Assembly: GCF_016741935.1 (NCBI RefSeq)
Contig: NZ_JAERRG010000035.1
Location: forward strand, 17,493-81,492
Source: Streptomyces endocoffeicus
GTDB taxonomy: Bacteria > Actinomycetota > Actinomycetes > Streptomycetales > Streptomycetaceae
DNA: 64,000 bases
Direction: 5' to 3'
The position numbers and the translations under genes are program-made. The notes under the pieces were generated by a model. The model worked only from the letters and a program-made list of their open reading frames with translations, had not been told where the DNA came from and did not search any database. Positions 1-8,408 of the stretch are shown here, one piece after another (the stretch's first letter is position 1; the number at the start of each line of letters is the position of its first letter).

Positions 1-663
1 GGTGACATCCACGAGATCGAGTCGAGCCAAACCGACCCGCTGGGTATCGCCTTCTGGGGCTTCACTCTGAGGGCGGGAAGGGAGGGGCCGCTACCGGGGG
101 AGCGCGGCTGGTGGTCCGGGCTCACCGACACCACCGGACCGGCGGTGTCCCGGTCCATCGGTTCGCTGGCGTCCCTCGTCACCGCGCTCGCCGAGCAGGC
201 GGCCCCTTTGCGGTCCGGGTACGAAACCGGACTGGCCGGCCTGGGGGCCGCCCTTGTGGTGGACACCGCGCGTGCGTTCGCGGCAGAGGACGACCTGCGG
301 ACCGAGCCACCGGTCGGGGGCCGGCTGTCCCCGGCGGTGGCGGCGATGCAGCGATACCTGGCCGACAACCTGTCCCGGCCCATGACAGTCCACGATGTGG
401 CGGCTGCCGTTCACCTGTCGGAACGGCATGCCGAGCGGCTGTTCCGGGAACAGACCGGTGCCTCGTTGATGACGACCGTGCGCCGGATGCGGCTCGACCT
501 GGCCGCGGCCCTGCTGCTCCACACTGACACCGACACCACGGTGACGGAAGTGGCCCAGGCGTGCGGCTACCTCGACGTCCGTGCCTTCAGCACCGCATTT
601 CGTCGTCGGCACGGCCACTCGCCGCTGGCCCACCGGTCCCTCGGGGGCACGCTGCACCTGTGA
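1..663 (+). CDS. AraC-family transcriptional regulator, 5' end outside window
   Basis: The reading frame is open from the first base and stops at TGA 661-663, so the N-terminus lies upstream of the window. The last hundred or so residues are a typical AraC double helix-turn-helix: a first helix pair around VHDVAAAVHLSERHAERLF and a second around TVTEVAQACGYLDVRAFSTAF, followed by the usual RRRHGHSPLAHR tail. The preceding residues would be the C-terminal part of the effector-binding domain. No target can be inferred because its upstream neighbour is not visible. The gene is followed directly by insertion-sequence debris, so its downstream context is not original. Confidence 0.85.
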   Translation, partial: GDIHEIESSQTDPLGIAFWGFTLRAGREGPLPGERGWWSGLTDTTGPAVSRSIGSLASLVTALAEQAAPLRSGYETGLAGLGAALVVDTARAFAAEDDLRTEPPVGGRLSPAVAAMQRYLADNLSRPMTVHDVAAAVHLSERHAERLFREQTGASLMTTVRRMRLDLAAALLLHTDTDTTVTEVAQACGYLDVRAFSTAFRRRHGHSPLAHRSLGGTLHL

Positions 664-666
664 CGA

Positions 667-939
667 CTAGGTCGTTTCTGATGGCTCTTGGATGACGTCT
701 CGGAGCCAGATGACGATCGCCGCAACGGCCAGGGTGCCGTTGAAGATGCAGTCACGCCTGTCGTACCGGCTAGGTCCGCGACGCGCCAGGCGGGTGTGGA
801 TGCCAGGCAGGGCCTGGGCCTCGTTCGTGGCGGCCGAGGTGGTGGCCACGTCCGTGATCACGTTGGTCCTGTCGGAGGCACATGTCTCGGTGACATGGGC
901 CGCGAATCCCTGCCAGCTGATGATGTGCCCGTTCTGCAC
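667..939 (-). pseudogene. Transposase remnant (IS1182-like piece joined to another transposase tail)
   Basis: About 90 codons are open on the minus strand. The first 55 residues (AAHVTETCASDRTNVITDV and ATTSAATNEAQALPG) align with the central part of IS1182-family transposases. They can be compared directly with the intact IS1182-type transposase at 56951-58600, which has THLTENCDDDLPHLITHV at the same place. The last 35 residues (YDRRDCIFNGTLAVAAIVIW) look like the C-terminus of a different, IS5-type transposase. The element therefore appears to be a fusion of two dead insertion-sequence fragments. Neither piece retains a full catalytic domain or recognisable terminal repeats. Confidence 0.6.
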
Positions 940-1010
940 GACGATTTGCCGCAGGGCCTCGGCCTGCGGGCCGGGCCGGTGACCCTCTCGGAGGGCAAGG
1001 GCCTCGTCGG

Positions 1011-1320
1011 GGGTACGGCAGGAAGCTGCGCCGCAGCTACGACTCCGCCATCAACGGCCTCTCCGTCCGCGGGCTGACCGACACCGCGGTCAAGCGGCTG
1101 GCCGCCGACTCGTCGGTCGCCAAGGTGGTCCAGAACCACCGCTACACGATCAAGGGCACCCAGGAGAACCCGCCGTCGTGGGGCCTGGACCGGATCGACC
1201 AGGAAGACACCCAGGGCGACAAGAAGTACACCTGCCCCGACAGCGCGGGTGAGGGTGTCACCGCGTACGTCATCGACACCGGTGCCCGCACCAGCCACAG
1301 GACTTCGAGGGCCGCGCCGG
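1011..1320 (+). pseudogene. Fragment of a secreted subtilisin-like (S8) peptidase
   Basis: The frame reads YGRKLRRSYDSAINGLSVRG, followed by an inhibitor-I9-type propeptide end (VAKVVQNHRYTIKGTQENPP). It then gives the start of a subtilisin-like catalytic domain, SWGLDRIDQ and GVTAYVIDTG, where the D of VIDTG is the catalytic aspartate of S8 peptidases. The secretion signal and the His and Ser regions are absent. Near 1300 the frame shifts: SHR continues in another frame as DFEGRA, as expected for this family. This is a short decayed fragment with no start codon and no active product. Confidence 0.7.
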
Positions 1321-1342
1321 CAGAGGTGCTCCGCCCCGCTGC

Positions 1343-2194
1343 TCACTCGGTCGCCGCGCTCCGGTACTCCGAAGGCGTGCTGCCGGTGTCACGACGGAAG
1401 GCGGTAGCGAAGTGCTGCGAGGAGGAGTAGCCGAGGTCAGTGGCGATCGTGATGATCGGCAGGTCGGTCTCGGCCAGCAGGAGTCGGGCCCGACCCATCC
1501 GTAGCCGCGCCCGGAACCGGCCGGGGGTCTCGCCGGTCTCCGCGTGAAACAGTTCGGCGAGATAGGCGGGCGACAGGTGCACCTCGGCGGCGAGGGCGTC
1601 CACGGTCACGCCTTCGGAAAGGCGGTTCTCGATGAGTCGCCTGGCCATCGCGACAGCCGGGTGCACGGTCAGTTGGCGCTTCGGGCGCGCGTCGTCGGCC
1701 AGCCGCGACGCCTCGATCACCAGCAGGGCGGCCGCGGACGCCAACCCGGCCGTGCGCAGCGGCTGATAGGTGGTCACCTCGCGCAGGAACAGCTCGAACG
1801 GGGGAACCATCGTCCCGGCATCCGTCACGACAAGCGGCTCATGCCGCAGCCAGGCAGGGTGCAGCACCTCCGCCGACACGATCTGCGCGGGAGTGAGCGC
1901 GGCGAAGTAGAAGTGGTAGGGCGCCGTACTGGAGGCCGCCATCGCGTGCGGCAACCCCGGTGGCACGGCCAGCATCCCCCGCGCGGGTATGTGACAGGTG
2001 CGACCTGCCACCGTCCACTGCGTGGGTGGGCCGCTCAGTTGCAGATACAGCTCCCAGGCATCATGGGTGTGCGTCCGGATCACCCAGCTGGTGGGCGCGT
2101 GCTGGTCGCCGGCGTGATGGAGCCCAGGAACACCGGCGTGCTGCAAGTGCGCGTGGAATCCGGCACTCAGCCCTGTCGGGCGTTCGATTGACAC
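1343..2194 (-). CDS. AraC-family transcriptional regulator with cupin-like sensor domain
   Basis: A 283-residue protein starting at a GTG codon (bases 2194-2192). The N-terminal half has an AraC-type cupin sensor pattern (THDAWELYLQLSG; CHIPARGMLAVPPGLPHAM), which in this family binds a small ligand, often a sugar. The C-terminal hundred residues form the paired helix-turn-helix DNA-binding domain (TVDALAAEVHLSPAYLAELF; IITIATDLGYSSSQHFATAF). It is divergent from the phytanoyl-CoA-type dioxygenase at 2268, separated by 73 bp, so that enzyme is its most likely target. The same arrangement recurs in mirror image at 3874-5720. The family call is secure; the ligand is unknown. Confidence 0.9.
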   Translation of the reverse strand: MSIERPTGLSAGFHAHLQHAGVPGLHHAGDQHAPTSWVIRTHTHDAWELYLQLSGPPTQWTVAGRTCHIPARGMLAVPPGLPHAMAASSTAPYHFYFAALTPAQIVSAEVLHPAWLRHEPLVVTDAGTMVPPFELFLREVTTYQPLRTAGLASAAALLVIEASRLADDARPKRQLTVHPAVAMARRLIENRLSEGVTVDALAAEVHLSPAYLAELFHAETGETPGRFRARLRMGRARLLLAETDLPIITIATDLGYSSSQHFATAFRRDTGSTPSEYRSAATE

Positions 2195-2267
2195 ACCCGA
2201 GGATTATATACACGCCCCTGTGACTTCTGTACGCCTCTGCTGGTCCTCTTCTCCTAGCGTCCTGGGT
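2195..2267. promoter_or_regulatory. Divergent promoter region between AraC regulator and dioxygenase
   Basis: A 73-bp gap separates the two divergently transcribed genes. It contains an unusually A/T-rich stretch (GATTATATACACG, about 2203-2215) that could serve as a -10 region on either strand. No exact operator could be assigned. The promoter role is inferred from gene arrangement. Confidence 0.35.
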
Positions 2268-3125
2268 ATGGCGAACAACACCTTCACCTTCCTGCCGACC
2301 GACGACGATGTGGCCTTTTACCAGGAAAACGGCTACTGGATCTCCCCGCCGATCCTCCCCGACGATGTGCTGGACACGGCCGAGCGGGGTATGCGCCGTC
2401 ATTACGCGGGCGATGTCGACCGTCGCGTGGACGGCGACGAGAACGGCGAGAACTCGGGGTGGCGCCCCGAGGACGGAGACGTGCTGCGCAAGAACGACTA
2501 CGCCTCACTGAGGGTGAGCGAACTGGCCCATCTGGTCCGTCAGTCCGTCATCGCGGCGTGCGCGGCGCGACTGGCGGGCGCACTGGAGATCCGGCTCTGG
2601 CACGACCAGCTCCTGTACAAGCCGAGCGGTTCAGACCGGCTGGGCAATGTGGGCTGGCACACCGACCGGCGGTATTGGCGCTGCTGTTCCAGCCAGGACA
2701 TGCTGACCGCGTGGGTGCCGTTCCACGACGTCACCGAGGCTCATGGGCCGGTGATGTTCGCGGCGGGCAGCCATCGCTGGAACGAAACGGCGGATCTCAA
2801 CTTCTTCGATCAGGATCTGACCACCCTCAAACGTCACGCCGCGGAGCACGACCTGCGCATCGTCAGCGCCACTCTCGCCCGCGGGCAGGTCAGCTTCCAT
2901 CACTGCAAGACCGTTCACGGCAGTGGTCCCAACCACAGCGGCGAGCCGCGACGATCGATCGCGATTCACCTGCAACCCGGCGACAATCACCACGTCACGG
3001 CCCACAACCCGGACGGCACCGTCGCCACCCACCGCAACGACAACCTGACCGCCGCGCAGGGGAGCGGCACTCCCGACTACGCCGATCCGGTCGTGTGTCC
3101 TCGGCTGTGGTCGGCCACATCGTGA
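2268..3125 (+). CDS. Phytanoyl-CoA dioxygenase (PhyH) family protein
   Basis: The product, 285 residues from ATG 2268 (MANNTFTFLP), belongs to the Fe(II)/2-oxoglutarate-dependent PhyH family. The metal-binding HxD motif is GWHTDRRYW (H131, D133). The distal histidine is in KTVHGSGPN (H217), with a downstream arginine in PRRSIAIH for 2-oxoglutarate binding. The length is normal for small bacterial PhyH enzymes, which hydroxylate or oxidise small molecules in the cytosol. An alternative upstream GTG exists at 2220, but it would place the start inside the divergent promoter, so the ATG is preferred. The divergent AraC gene probably controls it. The substrate is unknown. Confidence 0.85.
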   Translation: MANNTFTFLPTDDDVAFYQENGYWISPPILPDDVLDTAERGMRRHYAGDVDRRVDGDENGENSGWRPEDGDVLRKNDYASLRVSELAHLVRQSVIAACAARLAGALEIRLWHDQLLYKPSGSDRLGNVGWHTDRRYWRCCSSQDMLTAWVPFHDVTEAHGPVMFAAGSHRWNETADLNFFDQDLTTLKRHAAEHDLRIVSATLARGQVSFHHCKTVHGSGPNHSGEPRRSIAIHLQPGDNHHVTAHNPDGTVATHRNDNLTAAQGSGTPDYADPVVCPRLWSATS

Positions 3126-3166
3126 CGGCGCCTGTGTTTCACAGGGGGTACGCGCAGGAGGCTCAC

Positions 3167-3338
3167 GTGGCGGCGGTCTCGATCGCGCGCCGGTACTCGG
3201 GGCCGCGGTCGAGGACGTGCGCGGTCTCGTCGACGGCGCCGAGGTGGAGGAAACAGGCGTCGAGGTCCCCGCCCGAGCCGAGCACCCGTACCGCCTCGGC
3301 GGTCACGCTCCGGTCGCACTCCTCCCACACCAGCGGAG
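3167..3338 (-). pseudogene. C-terminal fragment resembling a type I phosphodiesterase/alkaline phosphatase-family protein
   Basis: On the minus strand about 57 codons read PPLVWEECDRSVTAEAVRVL and then FLHLGAVDETAHVL and GPEYRRAIET before a stop. The pattern LGxVDExxH...GPEY..AI is characteristic of the metal-binding half of bacterial alkaline phosphatase/ectonucleotide pyrophosphatase-like proteins, here truncated on both sides. Its upstream end coincides with the left terminal repeat of the IS6-type remnant at 3339. That suggests the insertion or a linked deletion removed the rest of the gene. Confidence 0.5.
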
Positions 3339-3806
3339 GGCGCTGTCACGTTTGGTGTTTGAAGTTCGGCCAGGGCTACGCCAGCGCACTGCGTTGCCGA
3401 CGCGCCGCCCCGGCGGCAAATGGCACCTGGACGAGGTGTTGATCAAGATCAACGGTGAGCTGGAGTACCTGTGGCGCGCGGTGGACCAGGACTGAAACGG
3501 GCTGGACACCCTCGTGCGGAACAGCCGCGACAAGGCCGCGGCCAGGCGTTTCTTCCGCAAGCTCCTCAAGAAGACCCGCTCGGTGCCGCGGGTGGTGGTC
3601 ACGGACAAGCTCCGCAGTTACGGGGGCCGCCCACCGCGAGATGATGCCCTCCGTCGAGCACCGCTCCCACAAGGGCCTCGACAACCGGGCCGAGAACTCC
3701 CGCCAACCGACCAGGCTACCCGCAGCGGCCTGACCATGGTCGGCACCCGGCCCAGCACGCCCTGACGCCCGCCGAGAACCAATACCCTCGACAACGTGAC
3801 AACGCC
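3339..3806 (+). mobile_element. Degenerate IS6-family insertion sequence with both terminal inverted repeats
   Basis: Transposase-like sequence runs KFGQGYASALR, GGKWHLDEVLIKINGELEYL, an in-frame stop after RAVDQD, NSRDKAAARRFFRKLLKK, VPRVVVTDKLRSYG and, in another frame, AAHREMMPSVEHRSHKGLDN. This is the C-terminal DDE region of an IS6-type (IS26-like) transposase. The 14-bp ends GGCGCTGTCACGTT (3339-3352) and AACGTGACAACGCC (3793-3806) are inverted repeats with 13 of 14 matches. At 468 bp the element is well short of a full IS6 element (about 800 bp). The DNA-binding N-terminus is deleted and the frame is broken, so it cannot move on its own. Confidence 0.75.
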
Positions 3807-3873
3807 TAGCCGCCGGAGGCGGTCCCGGCAACGATCCCAGGACTTGCTGCGCCGGGCGCCCTTTGTGGTGCTG

Positions 3874-4710
3874 TCACGCGCTCCGGCTGTCGTACAGAAC
3901 GGGGTTGAGGGGCGTATCGGGGACCTGGCCCACCTCTGTACCGGGCATCCAGTTGCGGTCGCTGACCTGGTGCTCGTTGGTGGGTTCGGTGATCCGGATG
4001 TCGGCGTCCATGTAGATCACGGTCAGCACGCGGCGCGGCACCGTGCCGCGGTTCGGGCCCGCGTGGTGGAAGGTCCAGCCGCGGTGGAACGAGGCGTCGC
4101 CGAGGGCGAAGGGCGCGACGACATCCTCGAAGTTCTGCTCGGCCACGGCTTGCTTCAGCCGCGCCTCGGACTCGTCGGAGATCGAGACGTCACGCCCGTA
4201 GGAGAAGTTGTGGCTGCCTCGCGCGAAGGCCAGCGGGCCCATGTCGAGCGGGGTTTCCTGGAGCGGCAGCCAGATCGTCAGACAGCGGTCGGAGGACAGC
4301 GGCCAGTAGTGCTGGTCGGCGTGCCAGGGGGTTATGCCGCCGCTGGGCTCCTTGTACAGGGCCTGGTCATGGTAGAGGCGCACCGCGTGCACGCCGAGGA
4401 GCTGGGCCGCGATACCGGCAAGCCGACGTGAGAACACCAGCTGCTTGACTGTCTCGTTCTCCTGCCACAGGTTCGTCACCTGGAGGAACGCCTTGCCGTA
4501 GGTGTCGCGCTCGGCCAGCGGCAGGTGCTGGGTGTTCAGCCGGATCACCTCGGAAGTGATCGTGGGCTCGTACTGGGCGATCGTCTCCGGCGACAGCACA
4601 CCGGAGAGGTGGACGAAGCCGTCACGGTTGAAGTCGGCGGCCGCACTCAGGGACAGGCCCTCGTAGGGGATGTCCAACTCGCCGGCGGGTGCCTGGGTCA
4701 TGGCTGTCAT
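3874..4710 (-). CDS. Phytanoyl-CoA dioxygenase (PhyH) family protein
   Basis: A 278-residue member of the Fe(II)/2-oxoglutarate dioxygenase PhyH family. The iron-binding HxD is in TPWHADQHYWP (H130, D132), the distal histidine lies in FHHAGPN (H216), and the arginine in VPRRVLTVIY would hold 2-oxoglutarate. It resembles the protein at 2268-3125 in fold and motifs but is clearly diverged, so it is not a recent duplicate. It is divergent from the AraC regulator at 4854, 143 bp away, and that regulator probably controls it. The enzyme is cytosolic, with no signal peptide. The substrate cannot be read from the sequence. Confidence 0.88.
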   Translation of the reverse strand: MTAMTQAPAGELDIPYEGLSLSAAADFNRDGFVHLSGVLSPETIAQYEPTITSEVIRLNTQHLPLAERDTYGKAFLQVTNLWQENETVKQLVFSRRLAGIAAQLLGVHAVRLYHDQALYKEPSGGITPWHADQHYWPLSSDRCLTIWLPLQETPLDMGPLAFARGSHNFSYGRDVSISDESEARLKQAVAEQNFEDVVAPFALGDASFHRGWTFHHAGPNRGTVPRRVLTVIYMDADIRITEPTNEHQVSDRNWMPGTEVGQVPDTPLNPVLYDSRSA

Positions 4711-4853
4711 GTCAGATCTTGCTCCTCTGCGTTCGGGGGCCGTGAATGGCCGGTCTCAACGGTCGCAGGGCAACGACAGCGATACCACGCAGCGGCTATC
4801 CGTTTCTGGTACGCAGTTGTCGCTTACGTAGGGCGGCGACTCTGACTTAGGGT
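4711..4853. promoter_or_regulatory. Divergent promoter region between dioxygenase and AraC regulator
   Basis: A 143-bp intergenic region between divergent genes. A purine-rich ribosome-binding segment for the leftward gene lies at about 4719-4725 (GAGGAGC read on the minus strand). TACGTAGGG at about 4826-4834 lies close to the rightward gene. No clear AraC half-sites were identified. The regulatory role is inferred from layout. Confidence 0.35.
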
Positions 4854-5720
4854 GTGCGTGTGAAACCGCACTACCAGCGCCCGGGAACATCCGAAGGAAC
4901 CTCGTTCACCTGCTTCATTCGCCGCGAGGGCGCCTTTGGCTTCGCCTGGCACTACCACCGGGAGTACGAGCTCACGCTCATCACCCAGGGCACAGGGACG
5001 CGCTATGTGGGTACCACTGTGGAGCGCTACTACCCCGGCGACCTCGTCCTGCTCGGCCCGGATCTGCCGCACACGTTCGCCTCTGAGCCGCAGGGGGGAA
5101 CAGCTGAGGCAGTGGTGACACAGTTCCGGCACGACTTCCTCGGCCCGGAGTTCTTCGCGCTGCCCCAGTTCCGAACCCTCCAAGGCTTGCTGGCCCGGTC
5201 CGCCCGCGGCCTGCGCTTCGGCAGCGCCCCGGGCGAGGTACAGGAGCTGGCCGCCCGGCTGCCCCAACTCGACGGCGCGGCCCGGACCGTGGGACTCCTT
5301 GACGTGCTGCACCGCCTTTCCGTCGACAGCACGGCCACCCCGATCACCGGGCCTGGATATACCACAGCCCCGAACACCACCATGCGCGACCGCGTCGACG
5401 CCGTGTGCCGCCACCTCCAGCAGGCACACACCGAGCCGGTGTGCCAGGAGAAGGTGGCTGCCCTGGTACACATGTCGCCGACGTCTTTTAGCCGCTTCTT
5501 CCGGCGCGCCATCGGCTGCACGCTCACCGACTACGTCAATCAGCTCCGCGTGGAGACAGCGTGCTCCCTGCTGACCGACACCTCTCTGCCAGTCACGGAG
5601 GTAGCCGCCCGCAGCGGTTACCAGAACCTGTCGAATTTCAACCGCCGCTTCCGGGAGCTGAAAGGGGTGCGCCCCACGGAATACCGTGCTGCCCACTTGC
5701 GGGCCGCGAAGCCCTCTTGA
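4854..5720 (+). CDS. AraC-family transcriptional regulator with cupin sensor domain
   Basis: A 288-residue protein starting at GTG 4854; a second GTG at 4860 is equally possible. The N-terminal domain has the AraC cupin pattern (WHYHREYELTLITQGTGTRY; PGDLVLLGPDLPHTF), typical of sugar- or metabolite-responsive activators. The C-terminal domain has the two helix-turn-helix units (CQEKVAALVHMSPTSFSRFF; VTEVAARSGYQNLSNFNRRF) and the ending RPTEYRAAH. It faces away from the PhyH gene at 3874-4710, which is its probable target. Many close relatives regulate carbohydrate genes, which would fit the sugar modules further along. Confidence 0.9.
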   Translation: MRVKPHYQRPGTSEGTSFTCFIRREGAFGFAWHYHREYELTLITQGTGTRYVGTTVERYYPGDLVLLGPDLPHTFASEPQGGTAEAVVTQFRHDFLGPEFFALPQFRTLQGLLARSARGLRFGSAPGEVQELAARLPQLDGAARTVGLLDVLHRLSVDSTATPITGPGYTTAPNTTMRDRVDAVCRHLQQAHTEPVCQEKVAALVHMSPTSFSRFFRRAIGCTLTDYVNQLRVETACSLLTDTSLPVTEVAARSGYQNLSNFNRRFRELKGVRPTEYRAAHLRAAKPS

Positions 5721-5877
5721 GCCGCGTTTCTGACTCGGTGACACACAACCGGTGATCCTGTTCCTGTGATATCCGCCGCAAGTCAGCCTGGGGCCGCAGG
5801 ACACGCCGTGACGGGCGGACCTCAAGAACCGGCGCTGCCTCACCAAGCTCCGCCAAGGCCGCGACCCGCAACTTCAG

Positions 5878-6222
5878 GGTGGAAATAGCTCAGCTTCCCG
5901 CTGTCGTTCCGGGAGGCCGAGGAACTGATGCTTGGATACCCTCCGCCCGTTCGGCGGCGCGGTCCTGCCCGGCCGAGGGTGTCGGTGAGATCGTCCGCCT
6001 GGCTCTGCGTTCCCGGCATCGAGCTCGCGTGCCCAGACCTGGGCGGGCGGCAGCTCGGCGTACTCCGGGCGGTTCCACAGCTCGAGGACCGCGGGCCGTT
6101 CATCGCCCGACAGGGCTGAGGACGGGGCCAGCCGCGGCTTCGGCCCGGGGCGGCCTCGTACTCGGCGACCATGCACAGCTTGTACTCGGGGGAGAAACAG
6201 CTGCGGGTCCGACTCGATGCCG
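5878..6222. mobile_element. Mosaic of dead insertion-sequence fragments (IS6- and IS3-type)
   Basis: On the plus strand 5878-5935 reads FPLSFREAEELML, the N-terminal signature of IS6 transposases. It is the same motif as in the fragment at 23799 (FPLSFREVEELLM). On the minus strand, 5960-6222 carries SCFSPEYKLCMVAEYEAAPG and, after a frameshift, ELWNRPEYAELPPAQVWARE. Both are IS3-family orfA/orfB signatures. No piece is longer than about 60 codons, stops and frameshifts abound, and no terminal repeats were seen. The rest of the gap between 5721 and 6523 holds no gene that I can support. Confidence 0.5.
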
Positions 6223-6244
6223 GGTCCTCGGACCCGGCTATCAG

Positions 6245-6288
6245 GCCGTTCGTGCTGGTCACACAAGCCGTTCGTGCTGGTCACACAA
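6245..6288. repeat. Perfect tandem duplication of a 22-bp unit
   Basis: Two exact head-to-tail copies of a 22-bp unit (containing GTTCGTGCTGGTCACACAA) occupy 6245-6266 and 6267-6288. They lie at the edge of the IS3-type remnant. Such a duplication could be slippage or a scar of repeated insertion and excision. No function is evident. Confidence 0.8.
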
Positions 6289-6471
6289 CCAGCGGCTTCG
6301 CCACTCCGCCGGCCACGCTACACCAGCCCAATTCGAACAGTGACAGATCACGTCACGTACGCCGTCACTCGTCGCGTGAAGCCCGACGTCCACTCCCGAG
6401 GTTCAGTCTCGCCTTCGCAGCCCCCTGAGCTGAGCACCTCCGGCCCAGGCTTCGCAACCGCCCGGCTGATT

Positions 6472-6484
6472 GTGGTCATGCCGG
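6472..6484 (+). promoter_or_regulatory. Possible autoregulatory operator of the GntR gene
   Basis: The 13-mer GTGGTCATGCCGG, about 40 bp before the GntR start codon, matches 10 of 13 positions of the site at 9996-10008 (GTGGTCTGACCGG). It lacks dyad symmetry in the centre, so it is weaker than the four other sites. FadR-type regulators commonly control their own promoter, but this assignment is inference. Confidence 0.35.
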
Positions 6485-6523
6485 TCTATCCTTACCCGGG
6501 AGCCTTGAGGAGGTCAGCACGCC

Positions 6524-7309
6524 ATGACATCGGATACCCCGGCGAACTTCGCCGCACCGCCGCCGTACGTCAGCCAGGAGCAGGTGCTGATCCAGTTGGA
6601 ACAGCGGATCCTGAGCGGTGCGCTCAAGGTCGGGGACCGGCTGCCGTCCGAGCGGACGCTGTGTGCCGAGTACAACGTCAGCCGACCCGTAATCCGCGAA
6701 GCGCTCCGTGGCCTGCAAGAACGCGGGTACATCGAGATCTATCCCGGACGTGGCTCATTCGTACGCGGGGTGGTGGCCAGCGATCTGGCCCGGCCGCTGA
6801 CGCGGCTGGCGCAGCGCACCGGCGTGACGCCGCGCCAGCTTGTCACCGCGCGCACGATGCTGGAGTGCCAGGCGGCTGCGATGGCCGCGCAGTACGGGAG
6901 CGACGAACAGGTCGAAGAGATCCGTGCGGCGCTGGAGCGGCACCAGGCCGCCCGCACCCTCCGGCAGCTCGCCCGTACGGATCTCGCGTTCCACGAGGCG
7001 GTGGTCCAGGCCAGTGGTAATCCGGTCATCGTAGTGATGTTCGGGGCGATTCGATCGCTTGTGTACGGCCTGATGCTGCGCAGCCTGAGTGACAGCGAGG
7101 TGCTGCGGGCCGCCGACCCCTGGCACGTGACCATCTATGAGCGCATCGCCAGGCGGGACGCGGAGGCGGCCCGGAGCGGCATGTCCGAACACCTGCGGCT
7201 GGCCCTGGACCTCTATGGCGACGACCTGGACGCTCCGCTGGAGGACGTTCTGGCCGGTCGGGGCATCGATGTCGCCCGACTCGAGGAGGAGCTGACAGAC
7301 GGACGCTGA
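6524..7309 (+). CDS. GntR/FadR-subfamily (FCD domain) transcriptional regulator
   Basis: A 261-residue cytosolic repressor of the FCD type. The N-terminal winged helix is clear (LSGALKVGDRLPSERTLCAE; VSRPVIREALRGLQERGYI, wing IEIYPGRGSFV). The all-helical FCD effector domain follows, with the metal/effector residues in DLAFHEAVVQASGNPV and H in MSEHLRLAL. FCD regulators typically sense sugar acids or other carboxylates and bind short palindromes of TGGTnnnACCA type. Four such palindromes lie in the intergenic regions of the pentose genes downstream (7676, 9996, 13549, 14488), so this protein is the likely regulator of that module. It starts at ATG 6524 behind an AGGAGG-like sequence (GAGGAGG, about 6507-6513). 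Confidence 0.9.
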   Translation: MTSDTPANFAAPPPYVSQEQVLIQLEQRILSGALKVGDRLPSERTLCAEYNVSRPVIREALRGLQERGYIEIYPGRGSFVRGVVASDLARPLTRLAQRTGVTPRQLVTARTMLECQAAAMAAQYGSDEQVEEIRAALERHQAARTLRQLARTDLAFHEAVVQASGNPVIVVMFGAIRSLVYGLMLRSLSDSEVLRAADPWHVTIYERIARRDAEAARSGMSEHLRLALDLYGDDLDAPLEDVLAGRGIDVARLEEELTDGR

Positions 7310-8408
7310 TCCCTTCCGGTCGCCCTGGCCACTACCAGGCTCTCCGTCGGTGACCAGGGGGTTCGATCTCCCGCCGCGTGCAGAGTGATCTCGGACGCGA
7401 CAGGGCGTCCGCAGAACGCGCTGTGGTCCCAGCTGCCGCACCGCGGCAACGTCCGGGAAGTCACGGAAGTCACGGAACATTCGACGCCCAAGCTGTGCTG
7501 CTGCCGGTCGTCGCGAGAACCGGGCTGGAATTGCCAGTCAGCCCGGCGTGGCCGGGACCTGGCCGTCGAGTGCGTGTCATCACAGCGCCCCTGTTCAGGA
7601 TTCACGTGCAAATGACGGCGGCCGATGCCTTGACAGACCGACACTGCGCAGGGAGAAAGAGAGCTAGCGGTATAACCGGTCAGACCGGCATGTGATTCTT
7701 CCTCCCCGATCGGTGTGGCTGGCCTGGTCCCGAAGAGAGAGGCACGTTGGCCGTGTTCCTCAGCAGTGCACAGATCTGCACCACAGTTCCTGTCCGGGCA
7801 CAGACACCCGGACCCAACTGCCCGGGCATCGGCAACGACGTGTTCACTCCGGCCACGTGGGAGACCTGCGCGCCGACCGCCTGCCCTCGGGTCGGCCCGC
7901 CGCTCCCGCCAGACCCGCCCGCACTCTCTTCCGCTTCGGCCACCCGCCGTCCAGTCCCCAAGGAGAAAAGCGCCCCGCCCGAAGACCCGCCTTGAGTAAT
8001 TCCTGTCCACCCGGAACATCTGGCTGCCGGATCAGCCGTGCGTCACGGCTTTGGAGCGCCGGAGTCAGCCACCGCGACGGTCCTCGCCCCTCCTTGGCAC
8101 CCTGCCGCATGGGCATTGCACCGAGCGGCCCGGCAACGGCCGAGTTCCAGCAGGTGTTCGGCCCGCGACGGCGCCTTGCCTAAATGCCCCCATCCGGCAG
8201 CCACCCTCCAGAGACGCTCCTGCGAGATCTGGTGGAGCAACCGCGGCACCCACTTTGGGGGGTTTCCGCGGTGGACGGCCGGCATTCCGGATCGCCCGAC
8301 CATCACCCCAGCCAGGCCGACGGTCCCATGTGCCTCACTGCCCTACGCACTAAGAGCAGGGCCGCGACTAGCGTGTCCGATATTTTGGACTGAACCGAAG
8401 GAAACAGC
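7310..8408. other. Gene-poor 1.1-kb region before the sugar transporter
   Basis: No open frame here has a family signature I recognise, and the possible frames are compositionally poor (arginine- and proline-rich shadows). The region contains one strong GntR-type palindrome at 7676-7688, about 720 bp before the transporter. That is too far for a simple promoter operator, so a gene or promoter may have been lost here. Just before the transporter, GATATTTTGGACTG at about 8380-8393 may hold its -10 region, and GAAGGAAAC (8398-8406) its ribosome-binding site. Confidence 0.5.
7676..7688. promoter_or_regulatory. GntR-type operator (perfect palindrome)
   Basis: CCGGTCAGACCGG (reverse CCGGTCTGACCGG) is a perfect 13-bp dyad with one central base. 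It shares the GGTCTGACCGG core and the following ACCGC block with the site at 9996-10008. With the sites at 13549 and 14488 it fits a common pattern CYGGTMWGACCRG. It is the best candidate for binding by the GntR regulator encoded just upstream. Confidence 0.6.

Noticed and set aside
5446..5720. Possible tRNA or structured RNA near the AraC 3' end and in the integrase region
   Set aside because: No cloverleaf, TTC-arm or anticodon pattern could be found here or near the recombinase at 53712. No tRNA is claimed anywhere in the window.
6245..6288. The 22-bp double repeat as the start of a CRISPR array
   Set aside because: The copies are directly adjacent with no spacers, only two units exist, and no cas genes are nearby.
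7692..8183. Possible secreted small proteins in the gap before the MFS gene
   Set aside because: Several overlapping frames exist but none has a consistent signal peptide, family motif or codon pattern, so no gene was called.
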